This document shows positions 1 through 9,037 of a DNA stretch of 64,000 nucleotides, piece after piece. Positions within the stretch are counted from its first letter, which is position 1; each line of letters starts with the position of its first letter. The notes beneath the pieces were generated by a model. That model saw only the letters and a program-made list of their open reading frames with translations, made no database searches and was not told the DNA's origin. The stretch is from positions 1-64,000 of the forward strand of contig JBGTSJ010000014.1 in NCBI GenBank assembly GCA_041940305.1, read 5' to 3'. This stretch comes from JBGTSJ01 sp041940305 (GTDB lineage Bacteria > Planctomycetota > Planctomycetia > Planctomycetales > Planctomycetaceae). The position numbers and the translations under genes are program-made.

Positions 1-287
1 CCGGCTGGTTCGGATGGGGTCACAGACCCCGTCTACAGGTTTTGACGGAGGTTCAGGTCAGTTACCCCGGAAAGTCGCAGGCACACTCCGCTGTGCCGTC
101 TGCTGGACTCGCTGAGAATGCCGGCGAACTCCGGGACCACGTCGGCCTCTGCGCCTCGACCACCTGCTGCACTCCCAGGGCGTTTCCCCCACGCAACTGG
201 TTCCCCGGCCGAGACCCGACTGCTACCATTCCGGCAGCGTCGGCTGCACTCCCGTTACGTCTCGGTACTTCGAACAAGGCCGTTCAC
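1..287. other. upstream region of the M16 peptidase gene
   Basis: No gene is supported here. An open frame extends upstream of the peptidase from 42, but it encodes a proline/arginine/threonine-rich stretch ahead of a good signal peptide, so I treat 42-287 as non-coding leader. Confidence 0.5.
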
Positions 288-3026
288 ATGTCTGCGCGTC
301 GCATTGTTGGCACTCTTCTCACTGCAGGGATCGCTATGCTCACAGCCGCTCCGGTCGAGGCCGCTCCGCCCGAGTTTGTCACCGCCGTGGAAGGCATCGC
401 CGAATTCCGGCTGGAGAACGGCGTCCGCGTGCTGCTGTTCCCCGATCCCTCGAAGCCGCAGGTGACTGTCAACATGACGGTGCTCGTCGGGTCGCGGCAC
501 GAGGGCTATGGCGAGACCGGCATGGCACACCTGCTGGAGCACATGCTCTTCAAAGGGACGCCCGACCATCCGAACATCCCCAAGGTGCTCAAGGACCACG
601 GCGCCGATTACAACGGCACCACCTGGCTCGACCGCACCAACTATTACGAGACGCTCCCGGCCAGCGAGGAGAACCTGGAGTTCGCCATCCGGCTGGAGGC
701 GGACCGGCTCGTCAACAGCCACGTCAAGGCGGAGGACCTGGAATCGGAGATGACGGTCGTCCGCAACGAGTTCGAACAGGGGGAGAACTCCCCCAGCCGC
801 GTGCTGTTTCAACGAATGATGGCGACCGCCTACGAGTGGCATAACTACGGCAAGTCCACGATCGGCAACCGCGCGGACATCGAGCGCGTGCCCATCGAGA
901 ACCTGCAGCGGTTCTACAAGAAGTACTACCAGCCGGATAACACGATTCTCACCATCGCCGGACAGTTCGAGCCGGAGCAGGCGTTGGCGCTGGTCGAGGA
1001 ATACTTCGGCTCGATTCCCCGTCCGGAACGCACGCTCGACCAGACGTATACCGAAGAACCGGCGCAGGATGGCGAGCGGCTGGTGACGCTCCGCCGCGTC
1101 GGTGACGTCGCCAGCGTTGGGCTGGTCTACCACATCTGCGCCGGCCCGCATCCCGACTACGTCTCGGTGGACGTCCTGGAGCACATCCTCACGGGGTCCC
1201 CTTCAGGACGGCTCTACAAGGCGCTGGTCGACACCAAGCGCGCCGCCAGCATCACCGGCGCCGCCTTCGCCCTGCACGATCCGGGAGTCATCCGCTTCAT
1301 CTGCGAGGTCGCACCCGGCAACGATCCGCAGGACGTGCTGACCACGATGACCGAGATCATCGAAACAATCGCAGAGGACGGCGTCACGCAGGAGGAAGTG
1401 GACCGCTCGAAGCAGCACTGGATGAAGGAATGGCAACTGGCGATGTCCAACTCCGCCAGCGTCGCCATCCAGCTCAGCGAATGGGCCTCGCAGGGAGACT
1501 GGCGGCTGATGTTCCTCTACCGCGACCGGTTGGAGCAGGTGACTCCCGAGAGCGTGCAGGATGTGGCGAAGAAGTACCTGCAGCGGAACAACCGCACCGT
1601 CGGCATGTTCATTCCGGCGAAGGAATCTCAACGGGCCACGATCCCCCCCACCCCGGACCTGGCCGAGATGATCGGCGATTACCAGGGACGCGAGGGGATC
1701 GCCCTGGGTGAGGCGTTCGACGTCTCGCCGGAGAACATCGAGGCCCGCACCGAGCGCACCGAACTTGAAAGCGGACTGCCGGTCGCATTTCTCCCGAAGA
1801 AGACGCGCGGCGAATCCGTCCAACTGCGGCTCACGCTACGCTACGGGAACCTGGAGAACCTCAGCGGCAAGACGACCGCCTGCGAAGTGCTCCCCTATCT
1901 GATGATGCGCGGCACGCAGAACCTGACGCGGCAGCAGATCCAGGACGAATTGAGCAAGCACTTCAGCCGGATCGCGCCGAGCGCGTCCGCCGGCGAACTC
2001 ACATTCGCCGTCGAAAGCCGCAGGTCCGAACTGCCGGCCGTCCTGGAAATCCTGCGTCAGATCCTGCGCGAGGCGACTCTTCCACAGGAAGAGCTGGAGA
2101 TCCTTCGGACGCAGTACCTGGCGCTGAACGAAAAGCAGCTCACCGATCCCACGGCCCTCGCCCAGAAGGCGATCTCGCAGATCATCAACCCTTACCCGGC
2201 CGATGATCCCCGCTACGTCCCGTCCATCGCCGAGAACATGGAACGCTGGCGGGCTCTGCAGCACGCCGACGTCGCCGCTCTGTACGGCGAATACCTGGGC
2301 GGCGCGAACGGTGAACTGTCGATCGTCGGAGACTTCGATCCCGCGGAGATCCGCCCGCTGCTCGACAAGACATTCGCTGACTGGACTCCCGCCCGGGAGT
2401 ACGCCCGCATCCCCAAGGAAGGCCGCATCGAACTCAAGAACAGGCGGCAGGAGATCGTCACGCCCGACAAGGAGAACGCCGTCTATTTCGCGGCGACCGT
2501 CATGCCGGTCAGCGACGCCGATCCCGACTACGCCGAACTGGTCATCGGGGCCGACATCTTCGGCGGCAGCGGCCTCTCATCGCGGCTCGGCGATCGCGTG
2601 CGGCAGGAAGAAGGACTCTCCTATGGCGTCGGCGCCTTCATGACGGCCCAGACGCTCGACGAGCGCACCACCTTCGGCATGTACGCCATCACCAACCCGG
2701 CCAATATCCTCAAGGTGGAGGAGGCGATTGCTCAGGAACTCCAGCGCCTGCTCGCCGAGGGGATCACCGAGGACGAACTCGCCGCCGCCCAGAACGGCTT
2801 CCTCGAGCGACAGAAGATCGAGCGCTCCGACGACGCGAACCTGGCGGTCGTGCTCAACAACACCCTGCAGGCCGAACGCGACATGAGCTACCACGCCGAC
2901 CTGCGGGAACAGATCCTCGCGCTCACGGTCGACGAGGTGAACCAGGTCCTCCGCAGGCAGATCGATCCGAAGCGCATCCCGCTCGTCGTCGCCGGAGACT
3001 TCAACAAAACCCCGGCCGGGAACTGA
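288..3026 (+). CDS. secreted M16 (insulinase/pitrilysin) zinc metallopeptidase, two modules
   Basis: This is a 912-residue M16 peptidase that should degrade peptides outside the cytoplasmic membrane. The ATG at 288 is chosen because it starts a typical signal peptide (hydrophobic segment about residues 7-22, likely cleavage after the VEA at 23-25); the longer upstream frame would bury that signal. The inverted zinc motif HLLEH is at residues 81-85, and a third ligand Glu161 in NEFEQ follows at the usual distance of about 75 residues. A first M16 core (about 35-450) is followed by a second half (about 500-900) with M16_C features such as SRLGDRVRQEEGLSYGVGA. Length fits the two-module bacterial PqqL-like form rather than the 420-residue single form. 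The next gene is convergent. Family assignment is firm; the natural substrate is unknown. Confidence 0.93.
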   Translation: MSARRIVGTLLTAGIAMLTAAPVEAAPPEFVTAVEGIAEFRLENGVRVLLFPDPSKPQVTVNMTVLVGSRHEGYGETGMAHLLEHMLFKGTPDHPNIPKVLKDHGADYNGTTWLDRTNYYETLPASEENLEFAIRLEADRLVNSHVKAEDLESEMTVVRNEFEQGENSPSRVLFQRMMATAYEWHNYGKSTIGNRADIERVPIENLQRFYKKYYQPDNTILTIAGQFEPEQALALVEEYFGSIPRPERTLDQTYTEEPAQDGERLVTLRRVGDVASVGLVYHICAGPHPDYVSVDVLEHILTGSPSGRLYKALVDTKRAASITGAAFALHDPGVIRFICEVAPGNDPQDVLTTMTEIIETIAEDGVTQEEVDRSKQHWMKEWQLAMSNSASVAIQLSEWASQGDWRLMFLYRDRLEQVTPESVQDVAKKYLQRNNRTVGMFIPAKESQRATIPPTPDLAEMIGDYQGREGIALGEAFDVSPENIEARTERTELESGLPVAFLPKKTRGESVQLRLTLRYGNLENLSGKTTACEVLPYLMMRGTQNLTRQQIQDELSKHFSRIAPSASAGELTFAVESRRSELPAVLEILRQILREATLPQEELEILRTQYLALNEKQLTDPTALAQKAISQIINPYPADDPRYVPSIAENMERWRALQHADVAALYGEYLGGANGELSIVGDFDPAEIRPLLDKTFADWTPAREYARIPKEGRIELKNRRQEIVTPDKENAVYFAATVMPVSDADPDYAELVIGADIFGGSGLSSRLGDRVRQEEGLSYGVGAFMTAQTLDERTTFGMYAITNPANILKVEEAIAQELQRLLAEGITEDELAAAQNGFLERQKIERSDDANLAVVLNNTLQAERDMSYHADLREQILALTVDEVNQVLRRQIDPKRIPLVVAGDFNKTPAGN

Positions 3027-3118
3027 TCGATGCGCTGACGTCTGGAGTGGTCCGCCGCGGGTCGCTGCAAAGTTGCGGTCGACCCGTTCGGACGCCCTCG
3101 ATCCCAACCGCTGCGGAA

Positions 3119-4429
3119 CTACTCGCGGGCCGGTTCTTCGGCGGAAGCAGCCCGCACGCCGCTTTCTGCGGTCACCTGGGCGACCTGCGCGGCGAGGTTC
3201 TCGATCGGCGCCGGTGCGGCGACGACGCGGCCCTCCGCATCGGCCAGCCAGTACGTGGGCACCACATGCACGCCGTAGTACCGGGCCACGGGATTCCGCC
3301 CTCCCCGCTTGTCCGGCTCGGAGAAAAAGATCTGCCGCCAGCCGATGCCGCTGGATTCCAGGAACGCATCGACGGCGAACTCATCCTCATCCAGGTTGAC
3401 TCCCACCACCGTCAGCTTGTCCTCGCCGTAGGCCGCGGTGAGTTCCTTGAGGACGGTCAGGTCGCGGCGAAACGTCTCTGAGTTTGAGGACCAGAACACG
3501 ACGAGCGTGGGCTTGCCGGCGAAGTCGTCCAGCTTGAAGAAGCCGCCGTCAATGGTCGGTCCGGCCAGGTCGAGCGGCTGTCCGTGCATCCGCAGTCTGC
3601 GGAGAATGCCGGCGATCTGCGCGGTGAACGCACTGTCCGGATACAACTGCTCGACGAGGAGGTAACACTGCTTCGCGTCGTTGTGCAGGTGGAACTGTTC
3701 GCACTTGCGGCCGGCCGCAATCAGGCTGACCGCCGTGCGTCCCTGCTCCTGCGGGAATCGTTCGGCAAACAGGCGCGACTGATTCGCGTAGGCCGTCACC
3801 CAGTCACGATTCTGGGCGCCGTGCCGGGCCGCCATCGAATCGGCCAGCTGTACGACCTTGTACCCGGACTCGACGGCGGCGAACGACGTGGCGTCGCGGT
3901 CGAAGAGGGCCTGCGCGTCTTCGGCCAGCAACTGCGCCTGATCGTCCTGACCCAGCAGAGCCAGCTGCATGCGCGCGTCCGTGAGGTAGTGCACGGCATT
4001 ATTGAACAGCTGCTCGCGGGCCGGATCGGCATGCACTTCCTTGATGGCCGAGCCCGCCAGTTCAATGATCCGGTTCAGCCGACGTTCCTGCTCGGCGGCG
4101 ATCTCGGCATCGGTCGGCGCGCGGGCCGCCCCTTCCTGGCGTTGTCCGTTCTCGTAGCGCACCTCGATCACGGTGTCCGGGAGCGTCCGCAGCCGTGCGA
4201 TCTCGGCAATCATCGCGGCGGCGCCCTGAGGCTCGGCATCGGCAGTGGCGGGACGTTCGATGCTCGCCTCAGGCGGCGTCGGTGCGGCCGTGGACTGGGC
4301 GCTCTGCGACGGCGTGTCCGACTTGCCGCCGCAACCCGGCAGCACCAGCCAGGCGCCGGCCGCCACGAGAGTAAACGTCATCCGCCCGAGAGCTGCGGCC
4401 GTACGGAAACCGGAGTTGTTGCCTCGCAT
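3119..4429 (-). CDS. TlpA-like thioredoxin-fold lipoprotein lacking the CXXC motif
   Basis: The 436-residue product has an N-terminal lipoprotein signal ending in LPGC (Cys33), so it is probably membrane-anchored outside the cytoplasm. The middle (about 90-290) is helical and reads like degenerate TPR. The C-terminal part (about 295-420) looks like an AhpC-TSA/TlpA thioredoxin fold: FAGKPTLVVFW, then VVGVNLDEDE, then a cis-proline region VVPTYWLADAEGRVV. Where TlpA proteins have WCxxC, this one reads WSSNSETF, so both redox cysteines are missing and a dithiol oxidoreductase role is unlikely; binding or scaffolding is more plausible. ATG 4429 has an AAGGA-like ribosome site; Met17 is an alternative start with the same lipobox. 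It is divergent from purQ across about 260 bases. Confidence 0.8.
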   Translation of the reverse strand: MRGNNSGFRTAAALGRMTFTLVAAGAWLVLPGCGGKSDTPSQSAQSTAAPTPPEASIERPATADAEPQGAAAMIAEIARLRTLPDTVIEVRYENGQRQEGAARAPTDAEIAAEQERRLNRIIELAGSAIKEVHADPAREQLFNNAVHYLTDARMQLALLGQDDQAQLLAEDAQALFDRDATSFAAVESGYKVVQLADSMAARHGAQNRDWVTAYANQSRLFAERFPQEQGRTAVSLIAAGRKCEQFHLHNDAKQCYLLVEQLYPDSAFTAQIAGILRRLRMHGQPLDLAGPTIDGGFFKLDDFAGKPTLVVFWSSNSETFRRDLTVLKELTAAYGEDKLTVVGVNLDEDEFAVDAFLESSGIGWRQIFFSEPDKRGGRNPVARYYGVHVVPTYWLADAEGRVVAAPAPIENLAAQVAQVTAESGVRAASAEEPARE

Positions 4430-4690
4430 CAGCCTGCCGTCCTTTGCGTGAGATCGGGTCCATCCGAACTGGGCCGGCGCGTCGCGTCAGACGCGCGCGG
4501 GCTTCCCTTCCCGGCGAGAGAGGGGACGGGTTTGTATCGGATCGGCAGAAATGGCCGCAAGACCGGTTTGACGCCGGTGTCTTTGTCCCGCCACGGCGCC
4601 CCACTAGAATAGCCGCACGCGGGGCCTGCCGGCTCGATTACCCGGAATCGGCGGCGAGGCCACGGCCGACAGACTGCAATTCAAACGACG

Positions 4691-5521
4691 ATGGCTTCCC
4701 CTCGAGTGTGCGTTCTGCGGGCCCCCGGCACCAATTGCGATGCCGAGACAGCCCACGCCTTCGACAGTTGCGGCGGGCAGGCGGAACGCGTGCATCTGTT
4801 CCGGCTGCTGGAGCGCCCCGACGTCCTCAACGAGGCTCAGATTCTCTGCATTCCGGGGGGCTTCAGTTACGGCGACGACATCGGCGCCGGTGTGGTGTTC
4901 GGGACACAGCTCCGCAGCCGGCTGGGAGAGACGATCAAAGACTTTCTTCAGGCTGACAAGCTGGTACTGGGCATCTGCAACGGGTTCCAGGTGCTGATCA
5001 AGGCGGGGATCCTGCCCGGGGGGAGCGAGTCATTTCCTCCGGACCTGGCCCAGCCCAGGGACGCCACCCTGACCTGGAATGAGAACGGCAAGTACACCGC
5101 CCTGTGGGTGCACCTGCAGACGGCCTCAACCCGCTGCGCATTTCTCCGCGACATCGACCGGATCGAATTGCCGATCGCCCATGCCGAAGGACGGCTGGTC
5201 GCCCACGACCAGGGCGTGATTGCAGGCTGGCGCGAAAGAGACCAGATTGCGCTGGTGTACCGCGATCCGAACGGCGGTTCCGCTTCGGCCGACATGACCG
5301 CGGCGCAGCTCTCCTATCCCCTCAACCCGAATGGTTCGACGGCGAACATCGCAGGGCTCTGCGACCCCACCGGGCGTGTGCTGGGGCTCATGCCGCATCC
5401 CGAACGGTACCTCTTCGCGACGCAGCATCCCCAATGGACGCGCCGCAGCGAACGCGGAAACGGAGCCGGAGCGGGGCTGCAGATCTTCCGCAACGCAGTG
5501 GAATACTTCCGGGCGTCATGA
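4691..5521 (+). CDS. purQ: phosphoribosylformylglycinamidine synthase, glutaminase subunit PurQ
   Basis: PurQ is the class I glutamine amidotransferase subunit that feeds ammonia to PurL in the fourth step of purine synthesis, in the cytoplasm. The 276-residue protein starts with the typical PRVCVLRAPGTNCDAE. It has the oxyanion region IPGGFSYGDDIGAG, the nucleophile Cys96 in LGICNGFQ, and His236/Glu238 in MPHPER, so the Cys-His-Glu triad is complete. It is about 40 residues longer than the short PurQ of Bacillus and matches the longer stand-alone form. purL and purS are not in the window. ald follows on the same strand after 80 bases. Confidence 0.95.
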   Translation: MASPRVCVLRAPGTNCDAETAHAFDSCGGQAERVHLFRLLERPDVLNEAQILCIPGGFSYGDDIGAGVVFGTQLRSRLGETIKDFLQADKLVLGICNGFQVLIKAGILPGGSESFPPDLAQPRDATLTWNENGKYTALWVHLQTASTRCAFLRDIDRIELPIAHAEGRLVAHDQGVIAGWRERDQIALVYRDPNGGSASADMTAAQLSYPLNPNGSTANIAGLCDPTGRVLGLMPHPERYLFATQHPQWTRRSERGNGAGAGLQIFRNAVEYFRAS

Positions 5522-5601
5522 AGCGGAACGGTCATTCACGGCGAACGACGCGCCGCAGCCGTTAGACGACCACTCGAAGACCTGGGACCGAAGGCGCTCT
5601 C

Positions 5602-6708
5602 ATGATTGTCGGCGTTCCGCGCGAGATCAAACAGGACGAATACCGGGTCGGGATGCTGCCGGTCGGCGCCGAGGAACTCACCCGCGCAGGACATCAGGTG
5701 CTCGTGGAGCGCGGGGCGGGGCTCGGAAGCGGCATCTTTGATGAACAGTATTCGGACGGCGGAGCGGAGATCGTGGACTCCGCAGCCGACGTCTGGTCGC
5801 AGGCGGACCTCGTCGTGAAGGTGAAGGAGCCGCTCGCCGCGGAATGGCCGCAACTGCGCCCCGGCCAACTGGTCTTCACCTACTTCCACTTCGCCGCCGA
5901 CGAAGAGCTGACGCGAAAGGTATTGGAATCCGGCGCGACGGCGGTCGCATACGAGACGCTGCGCGGCGCGCGCGGCGATCTCCCCTGCCTGACGCCGATG
6001 AGCGAAGTCGCCGGCCGCATGAGCGTGCAGGAAGGAGCGAAGTACCTGGAGCGCCCGCAGGAAGGGCGCGGAATCCTGCTCGGCGGCGTGCCGGGCGTCG
6101 CGCCGGCGCACATTACCGTCCTCGGCGGCGGCGTCGTCGGCAAGAATGCCGCTCGGATCGCCGCCGGCTTTCAGGCGGACGTCGTCATCATGGACGTCAA
6201 CACGGAACGCCTGCGCCAGCTGGACGACGTCCTCCCGGCCAACGTCAACACCATCTTCAGCGACCGCCACAACATCCGCGAACAGCTTCGCCTCGCCGAC
6301 CTTGTCATCGGCTCCGTGCTGATCCCCGGCGCCCGCGCCCCGCGGCTGGTGACGCGCGACGACCTGCGGCTGATGAAGCCCGGCGCGGTGGTCATCGACG
6401 TCGCCATCGACCAGGGAGGCTGCTTCGAAACCAGCCGCCCGACCACGCACTCAGAGCCAACCTACATCGTGGACGGCATCGTCCACTACTGCGTCACCAA
6501 CATGCCCGGCGCCGTCGGCCGCACAAGCACCTACGCCCTCTGCAATGTCACGTTTCCCTACGCACTACTCATCGCGAACCGCGGACTGCAAGCAGCCTGC
6601 CAGAAGGAACCGGGCTTGCGCGAGGCCGTGAATCTGCATGCCGGCAAGGTGACTAATCAGGCAGTCGCGGAGACGTTTGGAATGGAGTATTGCACTTACG
6701 ACGGTTAG
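5602..6708 (+). CDS. ald: alanine dehydrogenase
   Basis: This is a 368-residue NAD-dependent L-alanine dehydrogenase, which interconverts alanine with pyruvate and ammonia. The start MIVGVPREIKQDEYRVG is diagnostic of the AlaDH/PNT family. Lys75 in VKVKEP and His96 in FTYFHFA are the pyruvate-binding and catalytic positions. The Rossmann motif VLGGGVVGKNAARIAAG lies near residues 173-190 and is followed by the acidic end of the second strand in VIMDVN. The C-terminal NMPGAVGRTST is also conserved. Length (about 370) excludes the larger PntA transhydrogenase subunit. A physiological link to neighbouring purQ is not evident. Confidence 0.95.
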   Translation: MIVGVPREIKQDEYRVGMLPVGAEELTRAGHQVLVERGAGLGSGIFDEQYSDGGAEIVDSAADVWSQADLVVKVKEPLAAEWPQLRPGQLVFTYFHFAADEELTRKVLESGATAVAYETLRGARGDLPCLTPMSEVAGRMSVQEGAKYLERPQEGRGILLGGVPGVAPAHITVLGGGVVGKNAARIAAGFQADVVIMDVNTERLRQLDDVLPANVNTIFSDRHNIREQLRLADLVIGSVLIPGARAPRLVTRDDLRLMKPGAVVIDVAIDQGGCFETSRPTTHSEPTYIVDGIVHYCVTNMPGAVGRTSTYALCNVTFPYALLIANRGLQAACQKEPGLREAVNLHAGKVTNQAVAETFGMEYCTYDG

Positions 6709-6771
6709 GATCGTGGCTACCGCCGTGCTCGGCCCGTCCCGGATGTTCCCGCATAGTCGAGGCACACCGCC

Positions 6772-7839
6772 ATGTCTTTCCCTGTTTGGCGTCGCGACAC
6801 TCTGCGATGGCCCGTTTCGCTCGCAGCCGTCCTGCTCTGCTGGTCGCATCAATGCCGCGGGGTTGAGCTTTCTCCACTCAAGATCGATGTCGGTGAAGTC
6901 AAGACCGGCGCGATCGCAGAAGCGGGGATTCGTGTCTATTGGGGCAATGTGATCGCTCGCAGCGAGGCCGCGACGGTTGACTTGCCCGAGTGGGTGAAAC
7001 TCCTGGAATCGTCGAACGGCGTTCAGGAATTCAATGCCGGGAACAAGGACTACACTGAGTTGATTCTCTCGATCGACACGACTGCGCAAGGTGAGTTCAG
7101 CGGAGAGATCAAGGTCTTATACGGTGCGCAGGAAGCCGTTGTGCCGGTGTCTGCAGCCGTCGTGGCGCACAATCCGCAACGCAAGAACCTTCGAGTCCTA
7201 TTGGCAGGATCACCGTTTGAACCATTCGCGACCCGCGAAGACTCGTACTTTGATCCGTGGCGCGAACTAGTCCGCGAGTCGGGTGCTGACGTCAGCTATC
7301 GCTATGTGGCACAGAATGGATCCGTCCTTGGAGAGACGGACATTTCCCAGTACGACGTCATTCTCCTGGCCATCGGAGGAATTCTGAACCTGAGTGATGC
7401 GGAGACCGAAAAGCTTGATCTGTTCGTGGTGCAGGGCGGGAGGTTAATCCTCGCCCCGCAGCGCTTCATGGTTGGCACCGTTGACAGGGTGAACACGCTT
7501 GTGGAGCCGCTCGGCATTACGGTCTTCGACACCGAGGCGCGCGGAGGATATCACAACGATGTGGTCACGGGAGCAGGCATCGCCCAATCGTATTTGACAG
7601 CGGGAGTGGACCGCTTGAAATTCTTTAGAGGCTCGCCGGTAGCGATTACAGACGCGACGACGGCTTCCATACTGGCTTTCGATCCGTCAGGCACGGGCGG
7701 ATTTCTGGCGAGAACGGTACATGGCTCAGGAGAGGTGATCGTCATCGCACAATCGCTGATCTGCAGGTGGGTGGGAGATAGCCCGGGAAATGGCAAGCTC
7801 ATGCAGAATCTGCTGACGCTACCGGTTTCGAATGAATGA
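6772..7839 (+). CDS. unrecognised secreted protein with Ig-like and amidotransferase-like halves
   Basis: I do not recognise this 355-residue protein. A signal peptide is visible (hydrophobic about 13-25, then CRGVELSP). Residues about 30-135 resemble an Ig-like beta domain of the DUF1573 kind (IDVGEVKTG near the start, then alternating strands). Residues about 140-350 look like a Rossmann or class I amidotransferase-like fold: LRVLLAGSPFEP, YDVILLAIGGILNL, LFVVQGGRLILAPQRF and GEVIVIAQSL, as in ThuA or GldG-type proteins. No nucleophile Cys is seen at the expected elbow, so enzymatic activity is doubtful. Its codons are visibly less GC-rich than those of its neighbours, which may mark transfer. 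The stop overlaps a candidate ATG of the next frame. Confidence 0.7.
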   Translation: MSFPVWRRDTLRWPVSLAAVLLCWSHQCRGVELSPLKIDVGEVKTGAIAEAGIRVYWGNVIARSEAATVDLPEWVKLLESSNGVQEFNAGNKDYTELILSIDTTAQGEFSGEIKVLYGAQEAVVPVSAAVVAHNPQRKNLRVLLAGSPFEPFATREDSYFDPWRELVRESGADVSYRYVAQNGSVLGETDISQYDVILLAIGGILNLSDAETEKLDLFVVQGGRLILAPQRFMVGTVDRVNTLVEPLGITVFDTEARGGYHNDVVTGAGIAQSYLTAGVDRLKFFRGSPVAITDATTASILAFDPSGTGGFLARTVHGSGEVIVIAQSLICRWVGDSPGNGKLMQNLLTLPVSNE

Positions 7840-7871
7840 TCGAGCGTCGGTGCCCGGGACCGATTCGAAAG

Positions 7872-8426
7872 ATGACGCCAAGAACTCGCATTGGAATTAT
7901 CACCGTCTCCGACCGCGCCAGCCGTGGTGAATACGAGGACCGCGGCGGGCCGGCGATCCGGGAATACTTCGCCGAAGTTCTGTCTTCACCGTGGGAAGCG
8001 GTGCCGCGCGTGATTCCCGATGAGCGGGGGACGATCGAACAGACGCTCGGGGAACTCTGCGACGCGGAGAAGTGCTGTCTGGTTGTTACGACGGGGGGAA
8101 CCGGGCCGGCGCGGCGCGATGTGACGCCGGAGGCCACCGAGGCCGTCTGTGAGAAGATGATGCCGGGGTTCGGCGAACTGATGCGGAAGGTCTCGCTGGA
8201 GAAGGTGCCGACGGCCATCCTCTCCCGGCAGACGGCCGGCATCCGCGGCGGCAGCCTGATCGTGAACCTCCCGGGCCAGCCCAAGGCGATCCGGGAATGC
8301 CTCGACGCCGTCATGCCGGCGATTCCCTACTGCATCGATCTGCTGGAAGGCCCGTACCTGGAGACGAATCCCGACCGCATCGTCGCCTTCCGGCCGAAAT
8401 CGGCGGGCGCCAAGCCGCCGAGTTGA
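7872..8426 (+). CDS. mogA: MogA/MoaB-type molybdopterin adenylyltransferase
   Basis: This 184-residue protein belongs to the MogA/MoaB family, which adenylylates molybdopterin before metal insertion during molybdenum cofactor synthesis. The start RIGIITVSDRASRGEYEDRGGPAI is the standard MogA opening. The conserved VVTTGGTGPARRDVTPEA binds the dinucleotide/phosphate, and PGFGELMRKVSL and LIVNLPGQPKAI complete the fold. I prefer ATG 7872 because homologues begin two residues before RIGI. An ATG at 7836 overlaps the upstream stop (ATGA) and would add 12 residues. No other molybdenum cofactor gene is in the window. Confidence 0.9.
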   Translation: MTPRTRIGIITVSDRASRGEYEDRGGPAIREYFAEVLSSPWEAVPRVIPDERGTIEQTLGELCDAEKCCLVVTTGGTGPARRDVTPEATEAVCEKMMPGFGELMRKVSLEKVPTAILSRQTAGIRGGSLIVNLPGQPKAIRECLDAVMPAIPYCIDLLEGPYLETNPDRIVAFRPKSAGAKPPS

Positions 8427-8436
8427 GCAGGGAAGT

Positions 8437-8585
8437 CTGACGCAAAGCCGCGAAGCCGCCAAGACGCGCAAAGAGGTAACGGGCCATCATTCACCTGCCG
8501 GATGCGCAATTCTCGTATGGACGCGCACAATACAACCTGAGTCCGGCTTTGCGTTTCCTCTGCGGCTTGGCGACTTTGCGTCGAA
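8437..8585. repeat. intergenic inverted repeat of the GCAAAG/CTTTGCG type
   Basis: Two arms of about 35 bases face each other upstream of rpsR. The left arm (about 8439-8473) contains GACGCAAAGCCGCGAAGCC. The right arm (about 8549-8585) contains its imperfect reverse complement, ending in GGCGACTTTGCGTC. The arms are rich in the periodic words GCAAAG and CGCCAAG. It is a REP-like element of the kind found many times in planctomycete intergenic regions; no coding potential is seen. Confidence 0.6.
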
Positions 8586-8678
8586 AAATCAGCATCCGTG
8601 ATCGCTTGCATAAACGGGAGCCGGTCCCCATAATCCCCGGTTCGCAATTCCGGCCGTTTGTTTGAGTCACAGAACCGT

Positions 8679-8957
8679 ATGGCTGCCTACACCAAACAGG
8701 ACATTCGCAAGATCCGCCGCAAGCGGGCCCGGCTGAAGAAGAAGCTGAAGTGCCGCTTCTGCCCGGGAGGCGAAATCCCGCGTCCCGTCTACGTCGACTA
8801 CAAGGACGTGCGGACGCTGCGGACCCTCATCGACCGTGAAAACCGGATCATGCCGCGTCGCCGCACCGGAACGTCGGCCATCTTCCAGCGCGCCGTCCGC
8901 CGGGCCGTCCTCCGCGCCCGCTTCATCGGGCTGCTGCCGTACATCGGCGAGGACTGA
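8679..8957 (+). CDS. rpsR: 30S ribosomal protein bS18
   Basis: This 92-residue protein is bS18, which binds in the 30S platform next to bS6. The conserved CRFC near the start, then YVDYKDVRTLRTLIDRENRIMPRRRTGTSA and the basic C-terminal helix (FQRAVRRAVLRARFIGLLPY) are characteristic. The start is the ATG at 8679 giving MAAYTKQDIRKIRR; a TTG at 8658 is possible but adds unconserved residues. Partners rpsF, ssb and rplI are not adjacent. A strong hairpin terminator follows at 8985. Confidence 0.95.
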   Translation: MAAYTKQDIRKIRRKRARLKKKLKCRFCPGGEIPRPVYVDYKDVRTLRTLIDRENRIMPRRRTGTSAIFQRAVRRAVLRARFIGLLPYIGED

Positions 8958-8984
8958 ACGGTCTTCGCGTTCGTCGTACAATGC

Positions 8985-9018
8985 AGAAACCCGGTTTCTC
9001 TCATGGAGCCGGGTTTCT
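8985..9018 (+). terminator. intrinsic terminator after rpsR
   Basis: Perfect 10-base arms at 8985-8994 and 9009-9018 (AGAAACCCGG and its complement) with a 14-base loop are followed by TCTATTTGG. It lies 27 bases after the rpsR stop and just before the likely start of the next gene at 9038. Confidence 0.7.
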
Positions 9019-9037
9019 TCTATTTGGTCAGCGCATC

